The notes below the pieces were generated by a model. It searched no databases. It saw only the letters and a list, made by a program, of their open reading frames with translations, and was not told where the DNA came from. Shown one piece after another: positions 22,326-32,427 of a stretch of 64,000 nt of DNA. Source of the stretch: Anastatus disparis (taxonomy: Eukaryota > Arthropoda > Insecta > Hymenoptera > Eupelmidae); assembly GCA_017163975.1 (NCBI GenBank), contig JAFFSR010000035.1:1206001-1270000 (forward strand). Direction: 5' to 3'. Position 1 is the first letter of the stretch; each line of letters opens with the position of its first letter. A program made the translations under genes and the position numbers.

Positions 22326-23651
22326 TAAGGTGTACAAATTAATTCGGTCCGTTTTTTAGCAATAAAAAAAGCATTTATTATAAAACCAAAACAAAAAATA
22401 CATTATTTAAAGTATTGTCCATCATTTTCTACTATATTTTCTTATCTCTTCGTCAATCGTCTGATTCCATCTCGATAAAACAACTCATCTCGTTCGCTCA
22501 TCCATGTTTCGAGCCATTTTTGTATTTCTTCGTAAGAAGTGAACCGCTGACCGGTCATATCATTCTGCATTCGTCGGAACAACCAGAAGTCTGAAGGGGC
22601 AATGTCCAGTGAATACGGCGGGTACGTTAGGACGTCCCACTTTAGCGTATCCAAGTATTGTTTCACTGACATAAGGCGTTTTTTTAGCAACATGAGGCCT
22701 TGCGTTATTGTGCAGCAGAATAACTTTTTCGTGCCTTTGCTCGTATTCTGTGCGTTTCTGGCGCAAAGCACGGCTCAAACGCATCAGCTGAACCTTTACT
22801 GATCGCCGGTGATGGTTTCACCAGGTTTCAGAAGCTCGTAGTAAGCGACACCTTTTTGGTCCTACCAAATGCATAGCATGACCTTGGAAACCATGAATAT
22901 TACGCTCAGGTGTCGATGTTAAGGTCGATGGCAACAATTCCCCAGGTCTTGCGTAATATTTTTTCTTCTTAGGATTGTCGAAAAATATCCATTTTTCATC
23001 CCCAGTCACAACTTGGTGTAAAAAACTCTTTTTTTGTCTGTGAATCAGCTGCTCGCAAGTGCATAATCGCCTTCCAACGTCTCTGGATTTCAATTCATAA
23101 GGAACCCATGTTCCTTGTTTTTGGATCATTCCCATCGTTTTTAGTCTCACCAATATTGCTTGCTGAGTCACTTTCAGTGGTTCTGCAAGCTCTTGTGTTT
23201 GAGTCGGATCATAATTCAGTAATACCTTTAATTCGTTATCTTCGAATTTTTCTGGCTGTCCGGAGCGACACCTGTCATGAACGCTGAAATCTCCATCTTT
23301 AAATCGTCGAAACCATTCCCTGCATTTTTTTCAATCAGAGCACTATCTCTGTATACTTGTACGAGCGTTCGATGCTTTTGTTTACTTTTTGTTTGAATGA
23401 AAGAAAACTTTTGTTTCAATGAAAGAAAAAAATCAATACTTCGCGCAAATGCTGCTTATTGACTTCAAAACCTGACATGTTTAATGCAGTGCTGGTCAGG
23501 CTATTTCAAGCAAGTAAAAGAGTTGTACACTGACGATTCTTAAAAAATATATAACCTCTCTAAAACCACCAAAAAACAGCTGTCATAACCTAGCATTTGT
23601 GGCAGCTAGCGACATCATTCGAAAACGGACCGAATTAATTTGTACACCTAA
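22326..23651 (-). mobile_element. mariner transposon (1326 bp), degenerate
   Basis: Terminal inverted repeats run AGGTGTACAAATTAATTCGG and inverse, then TCCGTTTT, at both ends. TA lies outside at 22324-22325 and 23652-23653. The size is typical of mariner. Joining the flanks would restore continuous Helitron reading through the finger, which independently supports the boundaries. Confidence 0.92.
22440..23455 (-). pseudogene. mariner transposase, frameshifted
   Basis: Read on the minus strand, a poorly preserved N-terminal HTH region (around 23230-23420) is followed by the middle block with T-G-D-E-K-W-I-F-F-D-N, which contains the first catalytic Asp. Next comes an H-N-N-A-R-P-H motif, normally H-D-N-A-R-P-H, so the second catalytic Asp appears changed to Asn. 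Then follows the Y-S-L-D-I-A-P-S-D-F-W-L-F block holding the third Asp. The frame changes at least three times. The enzyme would cut and paste the element at TA, but this copy is inactive. Confidence 0.88.
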
Positions 23652-23653
23652 TA

Positions 23654-24315
23654 CTAAAAGTAACAATTTCTCCAATTGTTGTCATAAAGGTAAAGTAGAA
23701 TTGTTAGGAAATCCTCTTTACCGAGAACAATTAAAGTTTTTAACAACTGAATTAACGGAAGAAATTATTGATTTTCAACGGAATGTTAGGTTGTACAATG
23801 AGGCTTCAGCATTTGCAAATTTTGGTGCCAATTTTGATACATTGCCGGGTAAAGGACCACAAGTTATTAGAATATGTGGACAAATTTACCATAATGTATA
23901 TGCGTTACATCCTAATAAAGATGAAGCACGTAAATATGGACAATTATATATTTTAGATAATGAAATGGCAACGATTGAACGGAATAAGTTTAATATAAAT
24001 TTAACATTATTAAAACATTTAGATTTCTTGATAAGAGACATTAACCTTCATGCTAAAGCCTATGAAATGATGCATAAAGTAGAAAAAAAAGAACTACTAC
24101 TACGATGTGCAAAAATCTATTGTCCTCCGAGAACTGTTACTATGTCTATTGTCCGCAATAAAAATTTATATAAAAATATATATATAATCTACCTACCTGT
24201 AATAAAGTTGCAATAGTATATGTTGGAACTCTATATTCCTCCTATTGAACGTGATATTGTCATTTACTGTAAGTATGATAAACCAATTATAGATGGCGGA
24301 AAAGAGTAAAGTAAT
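23654..24315 (+). pseudogene. Helitron-like N-terminal domain, 3' part
   Basis: The frame after the mariner carries C-C-H-K-G-K-V-E-L, then N-V-R-x-Y-N-E-A-S-A-F-A-N-F-G-A. It continues with L-P-G-K-G-P-Q-V-I-R-I-C-G-Q-I-Y-H and Y-G-Q-L-Y-I-L-D. These are signature blocks of the Helitron-like N domain that precedes the rolling-circle nickase. The frame ends at 24216. A one-base shift lets the family motif I-P-P-I-E-R-D-I-V continue to about 24300. Nickase and helicase are absent. Confidence 0.85.
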
Positions 24316-24657
24316 AGATTGATGTATGGGAAACTATTTACATAAAAAAATCAATTTATAGAAAGTGTAATCTGTAAAGAAAGATAAGAATTGAAAGATT
24401 AAGTTGGATAGAGGAGATTGAGAAAGAAAAGAGAAAAGAATAAAATAAAGAAAAAGAGAAAAAGGAAGGCTTCTAAAAAGGAGAAATATAGGTTAGGTTG
24501 CCATATAAGGCGCAAAATAGAAAGAAGAGAGAAAGTAATGAAAACATTCTGGATGGGTAAAACAAAGTTTATAGAAACGAAAAAGAAAAGAAACGAATTT
24601 GCAATAAAAAGAGAGAGATGAAGGTCAGACTGTACTAATACGAGAAGAAGGGAAAGA

Positions 24658-25628
24658 ATGAATAAAGATATTGAAGGAGACTACTCAAGCAGTCAGGAAG
24701 ACAGCGAAGGTAATAATAGTAAGGAAAGTGAAAAAAGAAAAAGAAGCCAAAGTAGCCCAGAGGTTGGAGAAACGAGAAATGAAAGTAGCATCAAGGATGA
24801 GAAACATAATAAAAAGATGGGAATGGATAGAATGGAGAGCATGGGAAAGAATGTTGAACAGATGAAAAAGATGATAGAAGAATCTGAAGTTAAATGGGAA
24901 GGAGTGAATAAGAACATGAATGAGATGATGAAAATGATGAGAGAAAGTAATAAGATGTCGAAAGATCAAATAGAGGAACGAATGGAAGAAAGAAAACAAC
25001 AAGAGGAAAAGTGGAAGAAAAGCGAAAAACGAATGGAAGAATTAGAGAAGGAGCAGAAAAGAATAGAAGAAGAGTTAAAGAGTGAATTAAAGGTGATAAA
25101 AGAAAGTCCAAGAAATGAAAAAGAAGAAGAGGGGAAAACAAGTGAAGGTAGTATAAACGAAAAGAATAAAATAAGTAAAAGAGAAAGAGAAGGTAAAGAA
25201 GAGGAGTTAGTATGGCTTTTGAAAAGAGAGGAAAGAAACAGAAAGAGAAACAATATAATAATTAAGAGGAAAATAGATAAAGAATGTAAAGAGAAGAGTG
25301 ATCTAGAGGAATGGTTTAAAGAAAAGATGCAGATAGAAATAAGAATAAATAAAATGTGGAATTTAAAAGGATAATGATAGGAAAAATAATACAATGTGAG
25401 AATAGTTTGATGAAGGACAAAATAATGGAGAATAAGAGCAAATTAAAAGGAACAAAAGTTTACATAGATAATGATCTAACAAAAAAAGAAAGAGAAAACA
25501 GAAGAGAAATAGGTAAAAAAGCAGAAGAATTAAGAGAAGATGGTGTTAAAGTTAAAAGATACTTTAACAGAGTTGAAAAGGAAGATAAAGTATGGATATG
25601 GAACGAAAGACTAAAGAAGTGGTTCTGA
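24658..25628 (+). pseudogene. LINE ORF1 (coiled-coil RNA-binding protein)
   Basis: The first 238 codons from the ATG at 24658 encode a Lys/Glu/Met-rich heptad-like stretch predicted to be a long coiled coil (about residues 60-190). After a frameshift near 25360-25374 the next frame has an RRM-like region with S-L-M-K-D-K-I-M, then T-K-V-Y-I-D-N-D-L-T-K-K-E-R and V-K-V-K-R-Y-F-N. This resembles the L1 ORF1p (Transposase_22) RNA-binding and C-terminal domains. It would trimerise, bind LINE RNA and act as a chaperone. It ends at TGA 25626-25628, just before the endonuclease ORF. Confidence 0.78.
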
Positions 25629-25641
25629 AAAGATAAAACGA

Positions 25642-26320
25642 ATGGAAAGGAAGGAGAAAAAGATGAACAAGAAGAGAGATGAAAGAAAGGATGAAAAGAT
25701 AAGTTTAACATCCTGGAATGTAGCAGGATTGATAAATAAGGGAAATGAATTCTGGAGATACATAAGAGAATTTGACATAATAGCTCTGCAAGAAACATGG
25801 ATGGAAGAGAAAAGTGAAGAGTTTGTGAAAGGAAAGTTAAAAGATTATTGTATAAAGAATAGATGGGCAAAAAGAGTACACATGAAGGGAAGAGCGGAAG
25901 GAGGAATGATTGTAGCAATAAGAAAGGAGTTAGCAGAGAATATAATATGGGACGAAGCAAGTGTAGATGGGAAAGATAACGGTATAATTAGTATGAAGAT
26001 AAGGTATAAAGGAGAAAAAATGACCTTTGCATCAGTATACATAAGAGAAGAAAGAAGTCAGAATCTGAAAGACCTAGAAAAAATTCGCTATAGAGAACAT
26101 AGATGAAAGTCTGATTATATGTGGTGATTGGAACGCTAGAGTAGGATCAGAGGAAAAGATAGAAGATAAAATGAACAAAGAGGAAACGAGAAAATCGAAA
26201 GATAAAATGATGAATAAAGAAGGTTACGAGTTATTAGATTGGCTAGCAGAGACTGGTCTTAGAAAAACAAAAGGAATAAAGAGAATCAGATCATATGCCA
26301 ATGGGGCAAAAAAATAAAAT
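25642..26320 (+). pseudogene. LINE endonuclease domain (AP type)
   Basis: The frame starting at 25642 has S-W-N-V-A-G-L (Asn motif) and I-A-L-Q-E-T-W (catalytic Glu). It then runs through G-G-M-I-V-A and F-A-S-V-Y to a frameshift near 26090. The next frame carries I-I-C-G-D-W-N-A-R-V-G, the Asp/Asn motif. These are the metal-binding and catalytic signatures of the exonuclease-endonuclease-phosphatase family that nicks target DNA for target-primed reverse transcription. The final S-D-H block was not found, and decay is heavy after 26300. Confidence 0.85.
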
Positions 26321-26880
26321 ATGAAAATAATAAGAGGATAAATAATCATAGCCAATAGTGGTTAACATAAAATGGAAAAAAAAATCCAAAAAGGATAGAA
26401 ATATTTAAAGAAAGAGAGACAATAATATGGGGTGAAAAAGAAGTGGAAGTTCATAGGAAAAACCTAGTAAAAGAAAGAAAAATAAATGATTGAAAGGACT
26501 TAAAAAATAAAATTAAAGAAGCAATGTGCAAGAAAGTTGTAAAGATAAAAGAGAAGAATGACACAGAGGACTGGTGGGATTGGGAATGTGAAAAGAAGAG
26601 GTGTGAGGTAAGAAGTAAATTGATAAAAATAAACGAAAGCGAGGAAAGGAGAGTAGAATACTGGAAAGAAAGGAGATAATACAAAATTCTAATAAAACAA
26701 AAGAAATATAAGAGAGGATTAGATATATTAGATGAAATTAAAAAGAATAAAACAGGTAAAACCTTTTGGAAAGAAGTAAATAAAAAGAGGGAAAGAAAGA
26801 ATATGGTAAAAGAAAGAATAGAAGAGAATAAGTGGATTGAGAATTTTAGAAATGAAATTGAAGTGAAAGACGATAAAGAT
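26321..26880 (+). pseudogene. LINE spacer between endonuclease and RT
   Basis: Lys/Glu-rich remnants (W-W-D-W-E-C, then K-T-F-W-K-E-V-N) are spread over several frames. They match the poorly conserved linker in comparable LINEs. No enzyme motif is present. Confidence 0.55.
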
Positions 26881-28035
26881 AAGGAAAAGAAAAAAAATAG
26901 AAAATAAAAGAATTGAGTACTCAGATATCAGAGAAGAAGAGATAAGAGAAATAATAAGAAACCTGAAAAATAAAAAAGCTACAGGAGAAGATATGATACC
27001 GAATGAAGCATGGAAAGTAGGTATAATAAACCCAATATTTAAAAAAGGAAATGCAAATGAAGCAAAAAGTTATAGAGGTATAACCCTAATGGACACAGGT
27101 GATAAAATATTTGCAGAGGTTATAAGGAAAAGATTAGAAACAGAGATTAAAGAGAAAAATCTACTAAGTGAAACACAGTTCGGATTTAGAAAGAATAGAG
27201 GAACAATAGACGCTATGTACTGCTTAAAAACAATAATAAAGAAGGAAATAAAAAAAAAAAGGGAAAGTAGTTGTATTCTTTGCAGATATGAAAGCAGCTT
27301 TTGATAGCCTAAATAGAGAAGAATTGTGGAAAATGATGAGAAGATTAAGGATAGAAGAAGAAACTAGAGAAAACATAGAAAAGATATATAAAGGAACGAG
27401 AGCGAAAGTAAGAATCGAAGGAGAGAGATATACAAAAGAATTTAAAATAGAGAAGGGAGTAAGGCAAGGATGTCCCTTGAGTGAAACAATATTTAATCTA
27501 GGTTTTTCAGATTTAGAGAGCAGTATGAAAGAAGGACAAATAGGTGGAATAGAAATAGGCAAAGAGAAGGTGTACACAATATCATATGCTGACGATGTTG
27601 CATTACTAGAAAAAAGTGCAAGTGAAATGTGCAGCCGAATGAAAAGATTTGGTAAATATATAGAAAAAAAAGGATTAGAACTGAATGTAAAGAAATAAAA
27701 AATTATGGAATTTAGAAAAGCTGGTGGAAGAAGAAAAGAAGAAAAGTATAGATGGAAAGGGAAAGAAATAGAAATTGTAAAATCCTTTGTGTACCTAGGA
27801 TATAAGCAACAAGGCAACAACAAGGATGAAAACCATATAAAAGAATAAAAGGTTAAAGTAAATAGAAAAATGGGAAAAAAGTGGAGCATAGCAGAAAGGT
27901 TATTCAAAAACAACTGGAAAAGAAGAATGGAGCTCTTTAACTCACTTATAAAAAGTATATTTATGTACGGAGTAGAAATATGGGAGTGGAAAAGGAAAGA
28001 AAAAATAGAAAGGATACAGAAAAAATTTTTAACAA
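26881..28035 (+). pseudogene. LINE reverse transcriptase, N-terminal and palm part
   Basis: It opens with K-N-K-K-A-T-G-E-D and passes G-I-I-N-P-I-F-K-K-G, then Y-R-G-I-T-L-M-D-T. After a frameshift near 27270 it carries A-D-M-K-A-A-F-D-S-L (first Asp), G-V-R-Q-G-C-P-L-S and S-Y-A-D-D-V-A-L-L (catalytic Asp pair). The N-E-A-W-K block joins directly to G-I-I-N-P, so about 30 residues usual between them seem deleted. A TAA at about 27696 and another near 27846 break the thumb region. The frame K-K-F-L then runs into the inserted element. Confidence 0.88.
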
Positions 28036-28041
28036 AAAAAA

Positions 28042-28980
28042 AACCGACTTCAAAAAATGCACTGAAAAGTAACAAATAATTTATTATCTTTAGAAATCAT
28101 ACAAATAATTGGTAAAATACAATTTTAGAAGTCGGCGTCTAATTCCTCAATGAATGTAATCGTTATTTTTCAACAATGAATGTAAACGTTATTTTTGAAC
28201 AATGAATGTGAACGTTATTTTTGAAAAAATGGACTAAGTCGTTCTGCTTACGCACCACAGATTTAGAATTAGACGCCGACTTCTAAAATTGTATTTCACC
28301 AATTATTTGTATGATTTCTAAAAATAATAAATTATTTGTTACTTTTCAGTGCATTTTTTCAAGTCGGTTTTTTTTTGTTAAAAATTTTTTATTTGTCATT
28401 TTTTAGTGCAATGTTTTTAAAATCTTATTTTTTGTAAAAAATTTTGTTTTTATTCGATACTTTTAAAGTCGGTTTTTATTTATTAAAAATTTTTTAAATT
28501 GTTTGTTTTTGTTAAAAAATTGTTATTTTCTATCTTCTAGTGAATCCCCTTACTAAAAACGCAAATATAGGTAGACCCACTAATTACATTAAACTTTCAT
28601 TATTAATTCATAACGCATGCATTAGTACACCACCAAGCAATATATAGCAGGAAAGAAAGAAGGTTCAACAGCACAGTATCGTTATGTGTGCATGTATACA
28701 TATTCAAGCTCAGGTAAGAGAGCGAGAGAGAGAGAGAGAGAGAGAAGTATAAGGGAGGTAAATGAGAAAACTAAACACCCGGTTTTTTTCTTAATTTGAT
28801 AATTGGGTCATACAAACCGAATATTGGCCCAATAATTATAGGACACGTATGGGACATTCTCTATCAGATAAGAAAAAGTTTTTTTGAATCGGTTAAGAAA
28901 TGACGGAGTTATGAGGTAACAGACAAAAAAAAAAAAAAAAAAAAAAATTCAGTCGGATCTCCTCCTTTTTGAAGTCGGTT
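28042..28980. mobile_element. 939-bp element with AACCGACTTC ends, inserted in the LINE
   Basis: The left end reads AACCGACTTCAAAAAA and the right end is the inverse, TTTTTGAAGTCGGTT. This short TIR is widespread in insect genomes in my recollection. The left third (28042-28374) is itself a palindrome (ACTTCTAAAATTGTATTT and inverse). The right part holds a (GA)n run at about 28718-28746 and a poly(A) tract at 28926-28946. It splits the LINE RT frame: the host reading K-K-F-L resumes as K-K-Y-I-K-W. The target duplication is blurred by A runs. No transposase is encoded. Confidence 0.82.
28135..28230 (+). repeat. Three short tandem units in the palindrome loop
   Basis: CAATGAATGTAATCGTTATT is repeated three times with small changes at a period of about 30 bp, at the apex of the inverted repeat. 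Confidence 0.8.
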
Positions 28981-28983
28981 AAA

Positions 28984-29764
28984 AAATACATAAAATGGAC
29001 CCTAGGACTGGAAAGAAATATGCCAGATTATGTTATAATGATAGAAACGAAAAGAAGTAGTATGGTAAAAATAGCAATAGGGAGAGTAATTAAATATGAT
29101 GAAACAATTAGTAAATACAGTGATGAAGATCTAATAAAAGTATGTTGGAAAGAAAATAAGAAAGAGTACATAAAAGAGGAAGAAAACAAAAATAAAGACA
29201 GAAGAAGAGAAAGGAATGTAAAAAAAGAGAAAAAAGAAGATGATTCCAGAAGAAAAGCCCTAGAAAAAAAGAGGTTTATCAGTAAAAGAATACTATAAAA
29301 AAATAGAAAATGGAGAAGAACTTAATGAGTTAATAGAAGAAAAGAGTAAAGAAATTGAATGGAATAAAAATTGGAGTACATTAGAGAAATCTAAATATGC
29401 AAAAGAAATAAGAATAATAGGTAATGGATGGATGGACATGCAGAACTACTTGATTAATGAAGACGAATCAAGGAGAAATAATATAAAGAAAATAGCCAGA
29501 TACAGGATGAGAAATGAGTGTAAAGAAAATAAATTCTGGATGAGCGAAGAGGATAGAAAATGCAGACTATGTCAAATAGAAGGAGAAACATTAAAGCATA
29601 TCTTTGAAGTGTACAAATATACGGAAGTAGAGGGCTTAAACTGGATAGAATTAATGAAGAAAAGTGTGAATATAGTAGCAAGGTTATCTAAAGTAAACTG
29701 GCAAAGAGAAGAAGAAGAAAAGAAAGCAAGAATGGAAAAAGACTTGGAAGAAAACAGAAAATGA
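28984..29764 (+). pseudogene. LINE ORF2 C-terminal part with zinc-finger remnant
   Basis: Reading resumes after the insertion with I-K-W-T-L-G-L-E-R-N, R-Y-R-M-R-N-E and C-R-L-C-Q-I-E-G-E-T-L-K-H-I. The last is the CxxC...H part of the CCHC-type finger common at the end of insect LINE ORF2. The final Cys expected after the His appears to be Tyr. Frame breaks lie near 29297 and 29430. The frame ends at TGA 29762-29764. Confidence 0.8.
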
Positions 29765-29765
29765 A

Positions 29766-30341
29766 AAGATAAAAAAGAAAAAAAGAAAAGAAAAAAAAAG
29801 GAAAAAGGTAAAGAAAGCAAGGATAAGATAAGATGAAAAAAGAGAAAAACGAAAGGAGAAATAAGAGGAAAAAAAAAGAAAAAATAAGAAAGCTATGAAG
29901 AAAGTGAAAGGAAATCAAAAAGTGAAGAATGATAAAAAGTTTAGAACATGAAAGGAGAGATGCAAAAGGAATAAGAAAGAAACGCCACCTGCCGAGAAAA
30001 AGCAGAAGAAACTTTAAGAAAGTAAAGAAAATGAAAAGATAAAGAAGAAACAAGTGTAGGTAAAACAGAGTTATATCAGAAGCAAAGAAATAGAAGTGAA
30101 CACGTTATCGTAAAAATAGGTTAGAATACTGGAAGGTAAAAAGACCGAAAAGACGAAGATTATAAAATAAGTAAAAATTAGAATAATTTAAGAAAGTAAA
30201 AACAAAAATCGTAGAAAAAGGTACAACTAAAAGACTATCTGAGAATAGAAGAATAAAAAAGTAGAAAAAAGAAAAAGAAAGAAAGAAAAAGGAAGAATAG
30301 CTAAAGGTGAAGAAACAGAGATATAGGTTAAGTAAGAAAGA
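29766..30341 (+). other. Purine-rich LINE untranslated region
   Basis: A/G-rich sequence without motifs lies between the first LINE ORF2 and the second ORF1. It is probably the 3' UTR of one and the 5' UTR of the other. The minus-strand frames here are Phe/Leu/Ser-rich shadows. Confidence 0.5.
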
Positions 30342-31110
30342 ATGGATGTAAATAGTGAGAAAAGTGAAAAGGAACTACCGGTGGAAGGTAGAAATAAAAA
30401 AAAAGAAAGTGGAGATAAAGATAAAAAGGAAGATATGAAAGAAGAAAGATTAAAAAAGTTAGAAGAAAAGGTTGAAGAACAAGAAAAAGAATTACAGCTT
30501 CAAAAAGAGGTGATGGATAGCATGGTGGCAAAAATGGAAAGGTTAAGCACTAAACTGAGAAGAATGGAGAGAAAAGTTGAAGAAATAGAGCCTGATAAGA
30601 TACATGGACAAAAAGAAAGTCTGAAGAAAATTGTGAACCAGCTGTGTGATAAGGAGCTGAAAATGAGCAACGAAATGGTTGAAATAAAGGCTAAGATAGA
30701 GGAGATAAAAGAAAAACCCAAAAAGATAAAGACAGAAGAAAGTGGAAACGAAAAAGAAGTGATGCAACGGAGAGGAGAGATGAGAGATAGATTGAATATG
30801 GAAGAGGTGTGCAAAATGTATGGAAGGGAAAGAGTTTTGTTGCTAAAACTAGAAGATGGAAAAAAAGGAACAGACTTAAAGGAAATCATAGAGACGGCTA
30901 TTGGATAAACCAAATGAAAAGCGTATCAGAAAAGTGAAAGAGAGGATTTATATTGGCTGGTATTTAAGGTAAAAGAAGATAGAGACTATTTACTGAAGAA
31001 ATTTAGAGAATGGAGAACGCTGAAAGGTTTTGTAGTAGATGAGCCTTTGACGAGAGGAGAAAGAATAAATAGAAAAGAAAGAGAGGAAAAAGCATATGGG
31101 AGAGAATGAG
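30342..31110 (+). pseudogene. Second LINE ORF1, coiled-coil protein
   Basis: A 188-codon frame from ATG 30342 is dominated by a Lys/Glu coiled coil (about residues 25-140). It ends with R-E-R-V-L-L-L-K-L-E-D-G, the start of the RRM-like fold. After frameshifts, K-E-D-R-D-Y-L-L-K-K-F-R-E-W and L-T-R-G-E-R-I-N-R-K-E-R extend the ORF1 C-terminal domain to about 31110. It differs in sequence from the first ORF1, so it comes from a related but distinct LINE lineage. No endonuclease or RT follows, so the copy is internally deleted. Confidence 0.72.
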
Positions 31111-31838
31111 CAAAGTAAAGTAAGATTAAGAAAAGAAAGATTAAGAAAGAAAGAAAAGAAGAATAAAAGAGATAACAAAAATAAATAAAAAAACCAAAAG
31201 TGAGTCAATCAAGAAAGAAAAAGAAGATGAAAGCTCAACAAATAATTTAAGAAAGAGACTGATTAGTTTTGATAAATAATAAGATGCAAGTTAAAATATT
31301 GTAATAAGAATACACACAAAACAATACACACAAACACAACACAAACAACACATTACACGTAAACAAATGTAAAATTTCCTTAGATAAGAATAAAGATACC
31401 AATTATTATAAATTATTTAAATTAAATCAATAAAACGTAAAATAAATTGTTTGTGTAAGTGATTTTATAATATAACGACACAAATTAATTATATTATTTA
31501 ATAAATAATTTATAATAATTCAAATACTTCCTTGACATAATTTCCATTAAAAAGTTTTTTCTTGATTTTAATCGAAGAAAAATCAAGTGGTGACAGCTGC
31601 CTACTAAAAGTTTAAAAGAAATATAAAATTCTGATTATATTCCTAAAAACAGTAATAATAAAAATAAGTTTAAAAAGTTACAATAAAAATCATCCGATAC
31701 ATCCTTTGTCAGGACTTGCTAAAAGCAGTTGCTGGAACCGCTCACGCTACTAATAGGTCAAATACATATGAAATTGAAGAAATAAATTTGTTTATATTTA
31801 TTAGTTTATACTCTCATGTCAAGACGTAACGCCTTGCT
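31111..31838. other. LINE tail and unassigned AT-rich DNA
   Basis: The purine bias stops at about 31270. A CACAAACACAACACAAACAA-type tract at 31312-31360 may belong to the LINE 3' end. Nothing was recognised after that until the long-TIR element. Confidence 0.45.
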
Positions 31839-32427
31839 ACAGCGTATTTAGTGTTGGGTGTAAAAATAAAAATAAAAAAATTTAAAATGAAGCTCAATTT
31901 TTAAATTGCAGTAGCTCCTTCAATTTTTAACCTTTTTGGACGTTCTTTTGATTAAATAATGCGGAATTCAGTCTGATTTCAAATGCCGTTTCGATTTTTA
32001 TAATACGAGTTGATCCCTTTGAGTTATTCATGAAAAACCGAAAATACCAAGAATATGCCTTTTTGCCTTATTTTTTTAAACAGATTATCAAACGTTTTTT
32101 TATATTTTCAATTTTAAAGCATTGATACCATAGCGCATCATGCCATTTTTTCTACTAATAAGTCTTTTTACAATTTATTAATGCTTTCATTTATTAATAA
32201 TTATCAAAAATATTAACAAAAATCTTCAATATGAACCCTCGATCAAATTCTTTTATCAATTAGAACTGAGGTTATGATGATTTTAAGTTTATAAAAATAC
32301 AAATTTTTTTTGTTGATAATTAAAATTGTTTATTCAGTTTGAATTTAGCGCCCACGATTTAAATTTACTTTGTAGGGAGTGACATATGCCACCGCTAGAT
32401 GGCGACGATTCGCTTTTTGCATTCTCA

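Larger units (their letters stand above)
20870..24315 (+). mobile_element. Helitron fragment (Rep N-terminal region), split by a mariner
   Basis: A decayed coding region begins with tandem coiled-coil-like repeats and a basic linker. It continues into a Cys/His finger and the conserved Helitron N-terminal domain, and ends at a G-x-L-Y-I-P-P-I-E-R-D-I-V-I-Y segment near 24225-24275. The Rep HUH nickase and Pif1-like helicase that should follow are missing, because a LINE begins close by. A mariner of 1326 bp sits inside the finger. Several frame changes and stops show it is dead. Confidence 0.8.
24400..29765 (+). mobile_element. Non-LTR retrotransposon (LINE), multiply frameshifted
   Basis: The order coiled-coil ORF1, AP-type endonuclease, reverse transcriptase, C-terminal zinc finger is that of Jockey/R1/L1-like LINEs; the clade is not resolved. 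The plus strand is extremely rich in A and G with few C, through both ORFs. The copy carries several frameshifts, a short deletion within RT and a 939-bp insertion at 28042-28980. No clear target duplication or terminal tail boundary was found. Confidence 0.88.

Noticed and set aside
27224..28075. 283-codon minus-strand frame rich in Phe, Leu and Ser
   Set aside because: It is the complement of the purine-rich LINE RT. Hydrophobic translation comes from pyrimidine bias, and many similar frames occur across 24.6-31.2 kb.
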